The position numbers and the translations under genes are program-made. A DNA stretch of 28,914 nucleotides, taken from NCBI GenBank assembly GCA_964245885.1, contig CAXTOX010000042.1, forward strand, positions 1 through 28,914. The letters are read 5' to 3'. Below the pieces are notes generated by a model that worked only from the letters and a program-made list of their open reading frames with translations, had not been told where the DNA came from and did no database searches. This document shows, piece by piece, positions 1 to 7,829 of this stretch (positions are counted from its first letter, which is position 1; the number at the start of each line of letters is the position of its first letter). This DNA is from CAHJWO01 sp964245885 (GTDB lineage Bacteria > Verrucomicrobiota > Verrucomicrobiia > Chthoniobacterales > SZAS-18).

Positions 1-42
1 CCGAACTGCGAAACTTGGCAGAAAAAGCAGTGCTGAAAGAAA

Positions 43-594
43 ATGTCTCGGAAACCAATGAACGATAAATCTCCCGACGTGGAAGCCGAGACGAGCATGG
101 CTGCGGTCATGGGGCGCAACATCCAGGCTCTGCACGAACGGCAGCAAGCCGAAGATAAGAACAGACCTTTCCAGGTCCGGGTCGCCGACGCGGTCACCCG
201 TTTCGCAGGCAGCATGATCTTTGTGTACATTCACCTGGTGCTTTTTGGCGGATGGATCGTGGCGAACCTGCCGGGCGTGCCGCTGCCCAAGTTCGATCCG
301 TCGTTTGTGGTGCTTGCCATGTTCGCGTCGGTTGAAGCGATTTTTCTTTCCACCTTCGTGCTGATCTCGCAGAACCGCATGATGGCACGGGCCGACCGGC
401 GGGCGGATTTAAACCTACAAATCAGCCTGCTGGCGGAACACGAGACTTCCCGGCTGATCACGCTGGTAAAAGCGTTGGCGGATCATCAAGGCATCCCCGT
501 GGCGCATGCGGAAGAATTGCCGGAGCTGGAACAGGATGTGGCCCCGGGAAGTGTGCTCGACGTGCTGGACACCCACCGGGATGAACTAGCCTGA
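43..594 (+). CDS. DUF1003 family membrane protein
   Basis: A 183-residue protein that fits the DUF1003 family: a hydrophilic N-terminus, two transmembrane segments at about residues 55-76 and 87-109, the conserved stretch QNRMMARADRRADLN right after the second helix, and an acidic C-terminal tail. The family is an integral inner-membrane protein of unknown function. It is the only plus-strand gene at this end of the window and converges on the minus-strand glycosidase gene, with 36 bp between the stops. The first ATG (43) is used; the ATG at 58 is an equally possible start because no clear ribosome binding site precedes either. The family call is strong, but no function can be inferred. Confidence 0.85.
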   Translation: MSRKPMNDKSPDVEAETSMAAVMGRNIQALHERQQAEDKNRPFQVRVADAVTRFAGSMIFVYIHLVLFGGWIVANLPGVPLPKFDPSFVVLAMFASVEAIFLSTFVLISQNRMMARADRRADLNLQISLLAEHETSRLITLVKALADHQGIPVAHAEELPELEQDVAPGSVLDVLDTHRDELA

Positions 595-599
595 CGGAA

Positions 600-625
600 G
601 CCGGAATTTATCCACAGATTCCGGC
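600..625. terminator. Stem-loop between convergent genes
   Basis: Perfect 8-bp inverted repeat, GCCGGAAT at 600-607 and ATTCCGGC at 618-625, with a 10-nt loop. It lies between the DUF1003 stop (594) and the glycosidase stop (631), so it could end transcription from both sides. Neither side has a strong T tract, so the terminator reading is tentative. Confidence 0.45.
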
Positions 626-630
626 CCCGA

Positions 631-1566
631 TCAAACGAGGACCGTTGCGGCCCCTTGACCCGGCGTGAAGGCCACGGACGGCGAGGCATACCGCCGCGTC
701 ATCCGCGCGCAGAACTCCGCAAACTCCTCGATAGCCTGCGGCGCGCTCGTGTAATGCGGCGCGATCCCGCGGTGTTCCGGCGTGAAGCAGTACGTTACCG
801 TCACGTCAAATTCCTCCAGAGCGCTCATCTGCCGGTCGAACCACGCGTCCGCATTGGGCCGGAAGCTATCCGCCCAACTCAGACCCGTGCGCAGGTATTT
901 CACCCCGAGCCGCCGCAGCCACTCAACGGCATCGTCCAACCGATGGTCCTCGAAATGGAACCACTGGCAAATACCCATCTCCGGCGTGAACTCCGAGAAG
1001 TGCTTGAGCGCCAGCTTCGGCGTGCCGTCCTCGCGTAAAAGCCCCATGTAGAAGTGCCGATAATAGGACGAACCCTCCGCCTCGCGGTGGCGCGTCGTGG
1101 CGGGCCAGGCACGTGGCAGATCGTACAGTGAATACCAATGCACACGTCCGACCCTGCCACGTAACAGTTCCGCCGTGCGGCGCAGGCCGAAATCCTGCAC
1201 CTCCTCCGCGCCAAAAGTCGAAACCCCGACCTCGGACACCCACAGCGGCAGCGTGGTCACCTCCTGGATTTCCTTCAGGCGCGCCGGCCAATCGTCGATC
1301 TGCCAGTGGTTCCAATCGAGCGGAAAACCATGCACGGCGACCACGTCGAGCGTATCCAACACGCCGAAGTCCTGCATCCGCCGCACGAAAGCCGGGTCGA
1401 TGGGCGACATGCCGCCGAGCACCCGCAGAAGCGTGGGATGTTCCGCCTTCACGGCGAGAGCGGCCGCCTTGACCATCTCAGCAAAAATTTTCCATTCGGG
1501 GTCCAACTCGAAATCCCAGTGGGATTTGTTGTTGGGTTCGTTCCAGAACATCACTGCCTCGATCAT
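631..1566 (-). CDS. Clan GH-A-like glycosidase, apparently circularly permuted
   Basis: A 311-residue protein without signal peptide, related to clan GH-A TIM-barrel enzymes (often annotated beta-xylosidase). The acid/base motif WNEPNN is at residues 8-13 (Glu10). The probable nucleophile is Glu112 in WVSEVG. A beta-8-like HWYSLYD is at 143-149 and a typical barrel-end motif GTPKLALKHF at 181-190. Only after this comes sequence that normally opens such barrels: LRRLGVKYLRTGLSW (217-231), WFDRQMSALEEFDVTV (242-257) and IEEFAEFCARMTRRY (279-293), which in usual enzymes runs directly into the NEP strand. Strand order therefore seems to be 4-5-6-7-8-1-2-3. ATG 1566 overlaps the methyltransferase stop as ATGA. 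The open frame extends to 2172, but that part is an arginine-rich shadow of the methyltransferase. It is last in the operon; substrate unknown, possibly the pathway's own glycoside. Confidence 0.75.
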   Translation of the reverse strand: MIEAVMFWNEPNNKSHWDFELDPEWKIFAEMVKAAALAVKAEHPTLLRVLGGMSPIDPAFVRRMQDFGVLDTLDVVAVHGFPLDWNHWQIDDWPARLKEIQEVTTLPLWVSEVGVSTFGAEEVQDFGLRRTAELLRGRVGRVHWYSLYDLPRAWPATTRHREAEGSSYYRHFYMGLLREDGTPKLALKHFSEFTPEMGICQWFHFEDHRLDDAVEWLRRLGVKYLRTGLSWADSFRPNADAWFDRQMSALEEFDVTVTYCFTPEHRGIAPHYTSAPQAIEEFAEFCARMTRRYASPSVAFTPGQGAATVLV

Positions 1567-2294
1567 AGATGCATACCCTCCGTTGGGTTGACTCGGCAGA
1601 TGTAAACTTCTTCCTCCGGATGGCTGAGAATGGTAAAACCCGCGCTGCGCAGCATCGCCTCGGCACCGGCGCGGTTGGGAATCCACCAGTTGGTCGGATC
1701 CCCACAATAGTTCTTCTCGACGAAGTACATCAGCGGGAAATCTTCCCGCGCGAACATTTTCATGTCCTCGAAAAACTGTCCGTCGTCCGGCACCTGCTGC
1801 GGCTCTCCGACGTGGCCGCGCTGCATCGACTGGAACACCAGCAGATCTTTGGCGACGTGCTCGCGGATCAGGTCCAGTGCGAGCAGCGGGTGGCGCAAGT
1901 GGTAGAACACGCCCATGAAAATCACCACGTCGAACTTCTCGCCGAGGCTCGCCACGTCGTAGACCGAGAGCGGGCGGAACTCGATGTCCAACCCGTTCAC
2001 CTCCGCCGCAAAACGCGCCTGCGCAAGGTAACGCTCGTCGAAGTCCACTCCCAACACACGCGCGGCCCCGCGCCGCTTCATCTCGATGGAGTAAAAACCG
2101 GCGTTGCACCCGATGTCGAGCACCGTCTTGCCGGTGAGATCGTGCGGGATCGCGTCGGTGAAACGCTGCCACTTCACGTTCGGATAATCGAAGAGGAAGT
2201 GGTTCGGCGCGGTCGGGACGCCGCCGAGATGCATCTGGTGGAACCAGGGACCGAGTTCTTCGATGCGCTGTTGGATCTCCGCCCCGCTCATCAT
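1563..2294 (-). CDS. SAM-dependent methyltransferase, TIGR04290-like
   Basis: A 243-residue class I methyltransferase. SAM motif I is VLDIGCNAGFYS at residues 58-69, followed by LGVDFDERYLAQARFAAE (acidic end of strand 2) and FDVVIFMGVFYHLRHPL (motif IV region). The N-terminal PWFHQMHLGGVPTAP and the YPNVKWQRF stretch resemble CmoB/tRNA-wobble-type enzymes and, from memory, the TIGR04290 family that occurs in glycosyltransferase clusters. It probably methylates an O or N atom of the cluster's product; the acceptor is unknown. Start ATG 2294 overlaps the inositol-phosphate synthase stop as ATGA (a second ATG follows at 2291), and its own stop overlaps the glycosidase start. The frame stays open further upstream to 2633, but that part lies over the synthase gene and reads as shadow sequence. 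Confidence 0.85.
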   Translation of the reverse strand: MMSGAEIQQRIEELGPWFHQMHLGGVPTAPNHFLFDYPNVKWQRFTDAIPHDLTGKTVLDIGCNAGFYSIEMKRRGAARVLGVDFDERYLAQARFAAEVNGLDIEFRPLSVYDVASLGEKFDVVIFMGVFYHLRHPLLALDLIREHVAKDLLVFQSMQRGHVGEPQQVPDDGQFFEDMKMFAREDFPLMYFVEKNYCGDPTNWWIPNRAGAEAMLRSAGFTILSHPEEEVYICRVNPTEGMHL

Positions 2295-3451
2295 ACGACC
2301 ACGTTGCGCACCGTTCCGTTTTCCGGGTGCCCGTTGCTCGCGGGCACCGTCGGCTCGACCACCGGCGTCACGATCTCTCCCACCCCGGCGATGAAGGCTT
2401 CCGTCTGCCGGTGCGCTTCGTCGTCGGTGAATTGCAGCGGCGGCGACTTCATGAAATAGCTCGACGGCGCGGTCAGTGCGCCGCCGATCCCACGGTCCAG
2501 CGCCAGCCTGGCGCAACGCACCGCGTCGATCACGACGCCGGCCGAGTTGGGCGAGTCCCACACTTCGAGCTTCAGTTCGCATTGCAGCGGCACGTTGCCG
2601 AAGGTCGTGCCTTCCATGCGGATGTAGCACCACTTACGGTCCGTCAGCCACGGGACGTAGTCGCTCGGGCCGACGTGAACATTTTGCGCGGGCATCGGCT
2701 CGCCGAGCTGACTGGTCACGGCCTGGGTCTTGGAGATTTTCTTCGATTCCAGCCGCTCGCGTTCGAGCATGTTCATGAAGTCGGTGTTCCCGCCGAAGTT
2801 GAGTTGATAGGTGCGGTCCAAGCGCACGCCGCGGTCACGGAAGAGGTTCGTCAGAACGCGGTGCGCGATCGTCGCGCCGACCTGGCTCTTGATGTCGTCG
2901 CCGATGAGCGGCAGGCGGCGTTGCTCAAACTTTTTGCGCCACGCCGGCCTGGAGGCGATGAACACCGGGATGCAGTTCACGAAGGCGCAACCGGCGGCAA
3001 GCGCCTGTTCGGCGTACCAGCGGGTGGCCTTTTCAGAACCGACCGGCAGGTAGTTCACGAGCACTTCCGTTCCGGTCCGTTTCAGGATGGCGGCCACGTC
3101 TTCCGCGCTGCCGGGCGCTTCGGGAATCACCGCCTTGAGGTATTTGCCGATGCCATCGAGGGTCGGTCCGCGGTGGACCGGCACCCCCAGCGCCGGCACG
3201 TCGGCGAAACGGTAGGTGTTGTTCGGCTGCGCGTAGATCGCCTCGCCCAGATCGAGGCCGACCTTCTGCGCGCTCACGTCGAACGCGGCGGAAAACTCGA
3301 TGTCGCGCACATGGTAGCCGCCGAGTTCGACGTGCATCAACCCCGGCACGAAGTTGTCGGTGGTGGCCTCACGGTAGAAGCCGATCCCTTGCACGAGGGA
3401 CGAGGCACAGTTGCCCACCCCGATGATTCCAACGCGAATTTTTTTGCTCAT
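2291..3451 (-). CDS. ino1: Inositol-3-phosphate synthase (MIPS)
   Basis: A 386-residue NAD-dependent enzyme predicted to cyclise glucose 6-phosphate to myo-inositol 3-phosphate in the cytosol. The Rossmann motif GIIGVGNCASSL is at residues 8-19. Family stretches follow: GLMHVELGGYHVRDIEF, RGPTLDGIG, VNYLPVGSEKATRWYAEQAL, VNCIPVFIAS, GDDIKSQVGATIAHR, LNFGGNTDFMNML, and PNSAGVVIDAVRCARLALDRG near the C-terminus. Length and motifs fit the short prokaryotic/archaeal MIPS type rather than the longer eukaryotic one. Start ATG 3451 overlaps the upstream glycosyltransferase stop as ATGA. The C-terminal 25 residues are low-complexity and not conserved in type. In this operon it is the best clue that the product contains an inositol or other cyclitol. 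Confidence 0.9.
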   Translation of the reverse strand: MSKKIRVGIIGVGNCASSLVQGIGFYREATTDNFVPGLMHVELGGYHVRDIEFSAAFDVSAQKVGLDLGEAIYAQPNNTYRFADVPALGVPVHRGPTLDGIGKYLKAVIPEAPGSAEDVAAILKRTGTEVLVNYLPVGSEKATRWYAEQALAAGCAFVNCIPVFIASRPAWRKKFEQRRLPLIGDDIKSQVGATIAHRVLTNLFRDRGVRLDRTYQLNFGGNTDFMNMLERERLESKKISKTQAVTSQLGEPMPAQNVHVGPSDYVPWLTDRKWCYIRMEGTTFGNVPLQCELKLEVWDSPNSAGVVIDAVRCARLALDRGIGGALTAPSSYFMKSPPLQFTDDEAHRQTEAFIAGVGEIVTPVVEPTVPASNGHPENGTVRNVVV

Positions 3452-4554
3452 GTCACGGCAACGGTTTTCAAAGGATTTGCGCGGTGTGCTCCGGCCGCCG
3501 CTTGGGTGAGTAATGTTTCGAGTTCCGCCGCGCGGTAGGCGGCGGTGTGCGTGGCCAGCACGCGCCGGCGCGCCCGCTCGCCGATGGCGCGCGCCTCCTC
3601 GGCGGAGGTGTCCCGCAGGATCGCGTTCACCTCGGCAGAGTCGATCGCGAGAAAAATTTCCTCGCCGGGTTTGAAGAAGCTGTCTAGTCCCATCCACGGG
3701 TCACTGATGACGGGAACCCCGCACGCCGCCGCCTCGAACAGCCGCACGCTCGGCGAGTAGCCCGTGCGGATCATCTCGGCACGGGTGACGTTGAGCGTGA
3801 AGCGCTGCGCGTTGTAAAAGCGGCGGTGTTCCGCGGGTGGGAGATGTTCGATGCGCTCGACGTTGGCGGGCCACGGCACCGTCGCCGGGTACTGCGGTCC
3901 GGCCACGACCATGCGCACCGCAGGATTGTCGCGTGCCGGTTCCAACAGCAGCCGATCCAGCGTCGGCTGACGGTCAGGGCTGTACGTGCCCAAATAACCC
4001 AGGTCCCAGTAGCCCGTGGCGTCTATCTCCGGGTAGTACAGTTCCGGGTCCACCGAACAATAAAGCGGGTGCGCTGCTGGAGAGCCGTACCGGAGCTGGA
4101 TTTCTTCCAACACCGGGCCGCCCGCGAACGAAAGATACAACTCGTAGACCGGGATCAGGTCGGGCGAAAGGTACTCGCAATCGTCTGCCGCCAGCTTGGC
4201 CAGCGTCACGGGGGTATCGATGTCGTAAAAGGCGGTGACGCCCTGCGCCTGTTCGTTCACCCACTCGCCCACGACCGCCCCTTCCGGCACGAAGGAACCG
4301 ACGATCACGGCGTCCGCCGTGCGGACCTCGGTGGCAAAGCCCGCCCGCAGTTCGTCGAAGCTGCCGTACAGACGCGTCCGCCCGTACGGTGGCCGGGGCA
4401 GGTCGCGGTGGCTGGCGTACCAGGGCTTGTCGTGTTCGAGGAACAACACGTCGTGACCCCGGGCTACCAGTTCGCGCACGAGGCCGCGATAGGTCGTCGC
4501 GTGGCCGTTGCCCCACGACGAGGTGATGGAAAGTCCGAGGATGACAATTTTCAT
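3448..4554 (-). CDS. CgeB-like GT-B glycosyltransferase 1
   Basis: A 368-residue glycosyltransferase of the CgeB/Glyco_trans_1_2 type. The N-terminal GT-B lobe begins ILGLSITSSWGNGHATTYRG, which likely contains the acceptor-side loop, followed by GHDVLFLEHDKPWY. The C-terminal lobe has VRLFEAAACGVPVISDPW and FFKPGEEIFLA, the pattern that normally binds the nucleotide sugar. No membrane segment or signal peptide is seen, so it is cytosolic or peripheral. It is the last of three adjacent paralogues. ATG 4554 overlaps the preceding gene's stop as ATGA and its stop overlaps the inositol-phosphate synthase start. Donor and acceptor are unknown; direct coupling to the synthase gene suggests an inositol-type acceptor, which is inference. 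Confidence 0.82.
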   Translation of the reverse strand: MKIVILGLSITSSWGNGHATTYRGLVRELVARGHDVLFLEHDKPWYASHRDLPRPPYGRTRLYGSFDELRAGFATEVRTADAVIVGSFVPEGAVVGEWVNEQAQGVTAFYDIDTPVTLAKLAADDCEYLSPDLIPVYELYLSFAGGPVLEEIQLRYGSPAAHPLYCSVDPELYYPEIDATGYWDLGYLGTYSPDRQPTLDRLLLEPARDNPAVRMVVAGPQYPATVPWPANVERIEHLPPAEHRRFYNAQRFTLNVTRAEMIRTGYSPSVRLFEAAACGVPVISDPWMGLDSFFKPGEEIFLAIDSAEVNAILRDTSAEEARAIGERARRRVLATHTAAYRAAELETLLTQAAAGAHRANPLKTVAVT

Positions 4555-5624
4555 TGCACGACGTTGCCTTCGAGCACTTCCTCCACCTGCCGCGCACGCT
4601 GGGCGTAGGTATGCTCCGCGAGCACCCGCCGGTAAGCGGCTTGCCCGATGGTGCGGGCGCGCTCGGCGGTTAGAGCCGTGAGATGCTCCGCGACCTCCGC
4701 GCCGTCACGGGCGACAAGCACTTCCTCATCCGGCTCGAAAAATTGTTCCACGCCTTCCCACACATCCGTGATGAGGCACGCCGCCGCGCCCGCTGCCTCG
4801 AAGACGCGCGTGGGCGGCGAAAAACCATAGCGGGCCATGCTGGCGCGGCAGATGTTGAGCACGGCCAGCGGGGTGCAGTTGAAGGCGTTGTGGTCCGCCG
4901 TGTACACGTGGCCGAGGTAGCGCACGTTGGGCGGAAGGGCCTTGTCGTGCCAGCCGTTGCCGCCGAGCAGAAACCGCTTGCCGGGCAAGGCTGCGGCTGT
5001 GTTCAGAAAAAACTCTTCCACGCGCGCCTCGCGGTCGGGCAGACGGTTCGCCAGCAAGCCGAGGTCGGCGGCGAAACGCCCGTCCGGCGCGACGGGATGA
5101 TGCGTGTCGGGATCGAGGGCGTTGTAGATCGGGAAGACCGCCTTTGCGCCAAAGGACTCGTAAGCGCGCACGACCGGCTGGCCGCCACCGTAAGTCAGGA
5201 TAAAATCGTATTCCGGCACGCACGCGCGGAACGGATCGGCTGAATCGGCTTCCATGCGGTCGAGCGTCACGGGCGCATCCACGTCCCAGAACACCACGAG
5301 GTTGCTCGGTGTTTTGAGTTCGAGGACCGCGGCTTCGAGCAGCTCGTCGAAAATGCCGACGCCGCTCGTCTTGACGATCATATCCGCGCCCCGCGCCACC
5401 TCGACGTGCCGGCGGGCGGCGTCCTCCGTCCCTTCGTACACGACCGATTCGCACCAGTCCGGCGGCTCGATGTCGCGGTGCTGCGGGCGATCCCAGGCCA
5501 CGGGTTCGTAGAAGGTGATCCGGTGCCCCTGCGCATGCATGGCGCGGATGATGCCGCGGTAGTAAGTGGCAGCACCGTTCCAGTAAGCGGACAGCAGGCT
5601 GGAGCCGAAGAAAGCGATGTTCAC
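4551..5624 (-). CDS. CgeB-like GT-B glycosyltransferase 2
   Basis: A 357-residue paralogue of its two neighbours. The N-terminus is FFGSSLLSAYWNGAATYYRG, then GHRITFYEPVAWDRPQHRD. The C-terminal donor lobe shows TRVFEAAGAAACLITDVW and FFEPDEEVLVARDG. The start is GTG at 5624, overlapping the upstream stop as GTGA; no ATG gives the full N-terminal strand, so GTG is preferred. Its stop overlaps the next start as ATGA. It is predicted to act in the cytosol on a soluble or membrane-surface acceptor. The family is clear from the two-lobe motif order and length; the sugar transferred cannot be told from sequence. Confidence 0.82.
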   Translation of the reverse strand: MNIAFFGSSLLSAYWNGAATYYRGIIRAMHAQGHRITFYEPVAWDRPQHRDIEPPDWCESVVYEGTEDAARRHVEVARGADMIVKTSGVGIFDELLEAAVLELKTPSNLVVFWDVDAPVTLDRMEADSADPFRACVPEYDFILTYGGGQPVVRAYESFGAKAVFPIYNALDPDTHHPVAPDGRFAADLGLLANRLPDREARVEEFFLNTAAALPGKRFLLGGNGWHDKALPPNVRYLGHVYTADHNAFNCTPLAVLNICRASMARYGFSPPTRVFEAAGAAACLITDVWEGVEQFFEPDEEVLVARDGAEVAEHLTALTAERARTIGQAAYRRVLAEHTYAQRARQVEEVLEGNVVQ

Positions 5625-6712
5625 GGTTGGGTCTGGTGGTAGATGTCCAGGAGTTCGGCGACGCGGTGGGCACAGGTATGACGGGTGCGGATCGTCTCCA
5701 GACCGTTCGCGGCGAGCGCCTGGGCCGTTTCCGGGTCGGACAGCACGAGGCGCAGTTGCCGCCGCATCTCCGCGCCGTCGCGCGCGACCAGGAAGTCCTC
5801 GCCGGGTGTGAAAAGGCTCTCGGCGTCATTCCACGGAGCGGAGATCAGCGGGATGCCGCACGCCAACGCCTCGAACGGACGGATGGTCGGGATGCCGGGC
5901 AATGCCTCGACATAGGGTCGGCGCGGGACGTGGACGGTCACCTTGTACCGGGCGAACACTTCCGGCGCTCGGTAGTTGGCGACCCAACCACCGTATTGGA
6001 TGTCGGCTTCGCGCAACTGCGCGCGGGCCAACTTCGGGTAACGCACACCGAAGATCTCCGCCCGCAGGCCCAGCGCGGCGACCGGTTCGATGAGGAACTC
6101 GCGCAGTTCCGCCGCGCGTTCGCCGTCGCCCCAGTTGCCGATCCAGACGAGGTCGCCATCGTCGGTCGTGCGCGGCAGCGGGTGGAAGACGTTGGTGTCC
6201 GCCGCCTCGTGCCAGGTCCAGGCGTGCTGCGTCCAATCGCGTTGCTGGTAGATGTCGCGCAGGACGTTGCCATAGGCGAGAACGCCGTCGTAGTTCGACA
6301 GATCGTAGCGCGCCATCTCCTCGGGTGCCGTGACCGCGCGGTGGTGCGTGTCGTGGAAGAAAAGCCGGTAGCTGCGCGTGCGGGCGCGGTGTTCCCCCAC
6401 CCTGCGCACCAGTGCGGGGTCGTTCCATTCGTGAACGATGACCAGGTCCGCGCCGTCCAGCGCAAGCTCTAGGTCCACCGTGGCCGGATCGTAGGTAACG
6501 GACGACAGCAGCGGATACCGGGCGTGGAACTCCGCGATGGGCGTGTTGCCCTGTTCGGCGACAAGGTTTTCCCGGCTCCACGCATTCGCCGGTTCGTAAA
6601 CGACAACCTCGTGGCCAGCCTTGATGAGTTCGGTCGCCACCCCGCGCAGAAAGTGCGCGTTGCCGTGGTTCCAGTCGGAGACCAGCGAATGGTAGAAGAG
6701 GACGGCCTTCAC
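5621..6712 (-). CDS. CgeB-like GT-B glycosyltransferase 3
   Basis: A 363-residue glycosyltransferase, the first transcribed of the three tandem CgeB-like copies. It shares the N-terminal layout (FYHSLVSDWNHGNAHFLRG, GHEVVVYEP) and the C-terminal lobe (IRPFEALACGIPLISAPW, LFTPGEDFLVARDG) with the other two, but differs between these blocks (HEWNDPALVRRVGEHR, FFHDTHHRAV). This suggests an older duplication with changed substrate. The start is GTG 6712, overlapping the GT4 gene's stop as GTGA; the stop overlaps the next gene as GTGA. Translational coupling with both neighbours supports joint action on one acceptor. Confidence 0.82.
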   Translation of the reverse strand: MKAVLFYHSLVSDWNHGNAHFLRGVATELIKAGHEVVVYEPANAWSRENLVAEQGNTPIAEFHARYPLLSSVTYDPATVDLELALDGADLVIVHEWNDPALVRRVGEHRARTRSYRLFFHDTHHRAVTAPEEMARYDLSNYDGVLAYGNVLRDIYQQRDWTQHAWTWHEAADTNVFHPLPRTTDDGDLVWIGNWGDGERAAELREFLIEPVAALGLRAEIFGVRYPKLARAQLREADIQYGGWVANYRAPEVFARYKVTVHVPRRPYVEALPGIPTIRPFEALACGIPLISAPWNDAESLFTPGEDFLVARDGAEMRRQLRLVLSDPETAQALAANGLETIRTRHTCAHRVAELLDIYHQTQP

Positions 6713-7823
6713 GCCGCGACCTCCAAGGTGTTTTGTTCCAGGCAGAGCCGGTACGCCGCGAGATATTGCTCGGCCATTTCCGACAAGGTGTACCCGAGCG
6801 CGCGGGTGCGCGCCCGCCGCCCCATCTCGCGCCGCCAGTCGCCATCGGCGATCAGTCGGTTGAGCGCGGCCGCCAAGCCGTCGGCGTCATCCGGCTCGAC
6901 GAACGTAGCCGCGTCACCCCAGACCTCGCGCAAGCTCGGGATGTTCCCGAGGACGAGCGCGCAACCGCACAGCCCGGCTTCCAGCGCCGACAGGCCAAAC
7001 GGTTCGTAGCGCGCGGGCAGGGCGTAGACCGCGCTTACGGCGAATTGCGCACGCACGGCGTCGGCATCCAGCTTACCGAGACATTGGAGATTAGCGAAAC
7101 GGAGCGACCCGCCGCTGGGATGCTGGCAATCGCCCGCGAGCAACACCGGCCAGCCGACGCGCGGTGCGGCAGCGTTCAGCAAGGAGAGGTTCTTCGCCTG
7201 ATCCCAAGCGCGGCCGGCGGCAAAAATCTTCGGCAGCTTCGGTGAGGGTGTGAACCCGTCGAAGTCACGCGCGTTGTGGATTACCCAACCCTGGGTAATC
7301 TGACCATAATGCTGCTCCAGCGCACCCAGCATCGCCGCAGTCGGCGCGACGATCAGATCGGCCGCCGCCAGTCCCGCCCGGACACGCCGCTGGTACTCCT
7401 GATAAGCCGACGGAGCCGCTTCCCCGTACACCGCCGACCACCACGAAAATACGCACGAATGCGCGGCGACCAGCACGGAGCAACCCCAAGGCAGCGCGGC
7501 GTGGACGTAGCCGTTCAGGTGGACCATGTCGGGCGAGAAACGACCGGCCAGATCCAGCAACCACCGGCCGGCCCGCTCGACCTCGTTCCAGGGATCGTCC
7601 ATCCACTCGAGGGCGTACCCACCTTCNNNNNNNNNNTGACGTTCGGCAGGCGGGCGGCCTCGGCGCGTTGCGACGGGGTCGGCGGCGGACCCATGATGGC
7701 CAGCGCCACCTCCGTCCCGTGCGTACCCAGCACCCGCGCCAGTTCGAGCGCGTACGTCCAGACGCCGCCAACGGCATCGGCGGTCATCAGAACGCGGCCA
7801 GGAATGAGGGATGCGGCCTTCAT
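6709..7823 (-). CDS. GT4-like glycosyltransferase, interrupted by assembly gap
   Basis: A GT-B glycosyltransferase of about 370 residues. The N-terminal part (ATG 7823; TTG 7829 also possible) carries RVLMTADAVGGVWTYALELA. The main part runs from ALEWMDDPWNEVERAGRWLL through VHLNGYVHAALPW to the donor-lobe motif PARYEPFGLSALEAGLCG, with the EX7E spacing of GT4 enzymes. The two parts lie in different frames on either side of ten N at 7627-7636. For the frames to join, the real gap must be 2 mod 3 bases long (for example 8 or 11), so the ten N are a placeholder and not a true frameshift. The start lies 6 nt after the dehydrogenase stop; its own stop overlaps the next gene as GTGA. A GTG at 7833 would give a GTGA overlap, but its frame encodes shadow sequence. 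Confidence 0.8.
7627..7636. other. Assembly gap (10 N)
   Basis: Ten consecutive undetermined bases inside the GT4 glycosyltransferase gene. Ten is not compatible with the reading frames on both sides, so the length is nominal. Confidence 0.99.
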
Positions 7824-7829
7824 CTGCAA

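Noticed and set aside
1567..2172. N-terminal extension of the glycosidase frame (about 200 residues)
   Set aside because: Arg/Gly-rich composition with no motif; it is the shadow of the methyltransferase gene in another frame, and ATG 1566 makes the standard ATGA overlap.
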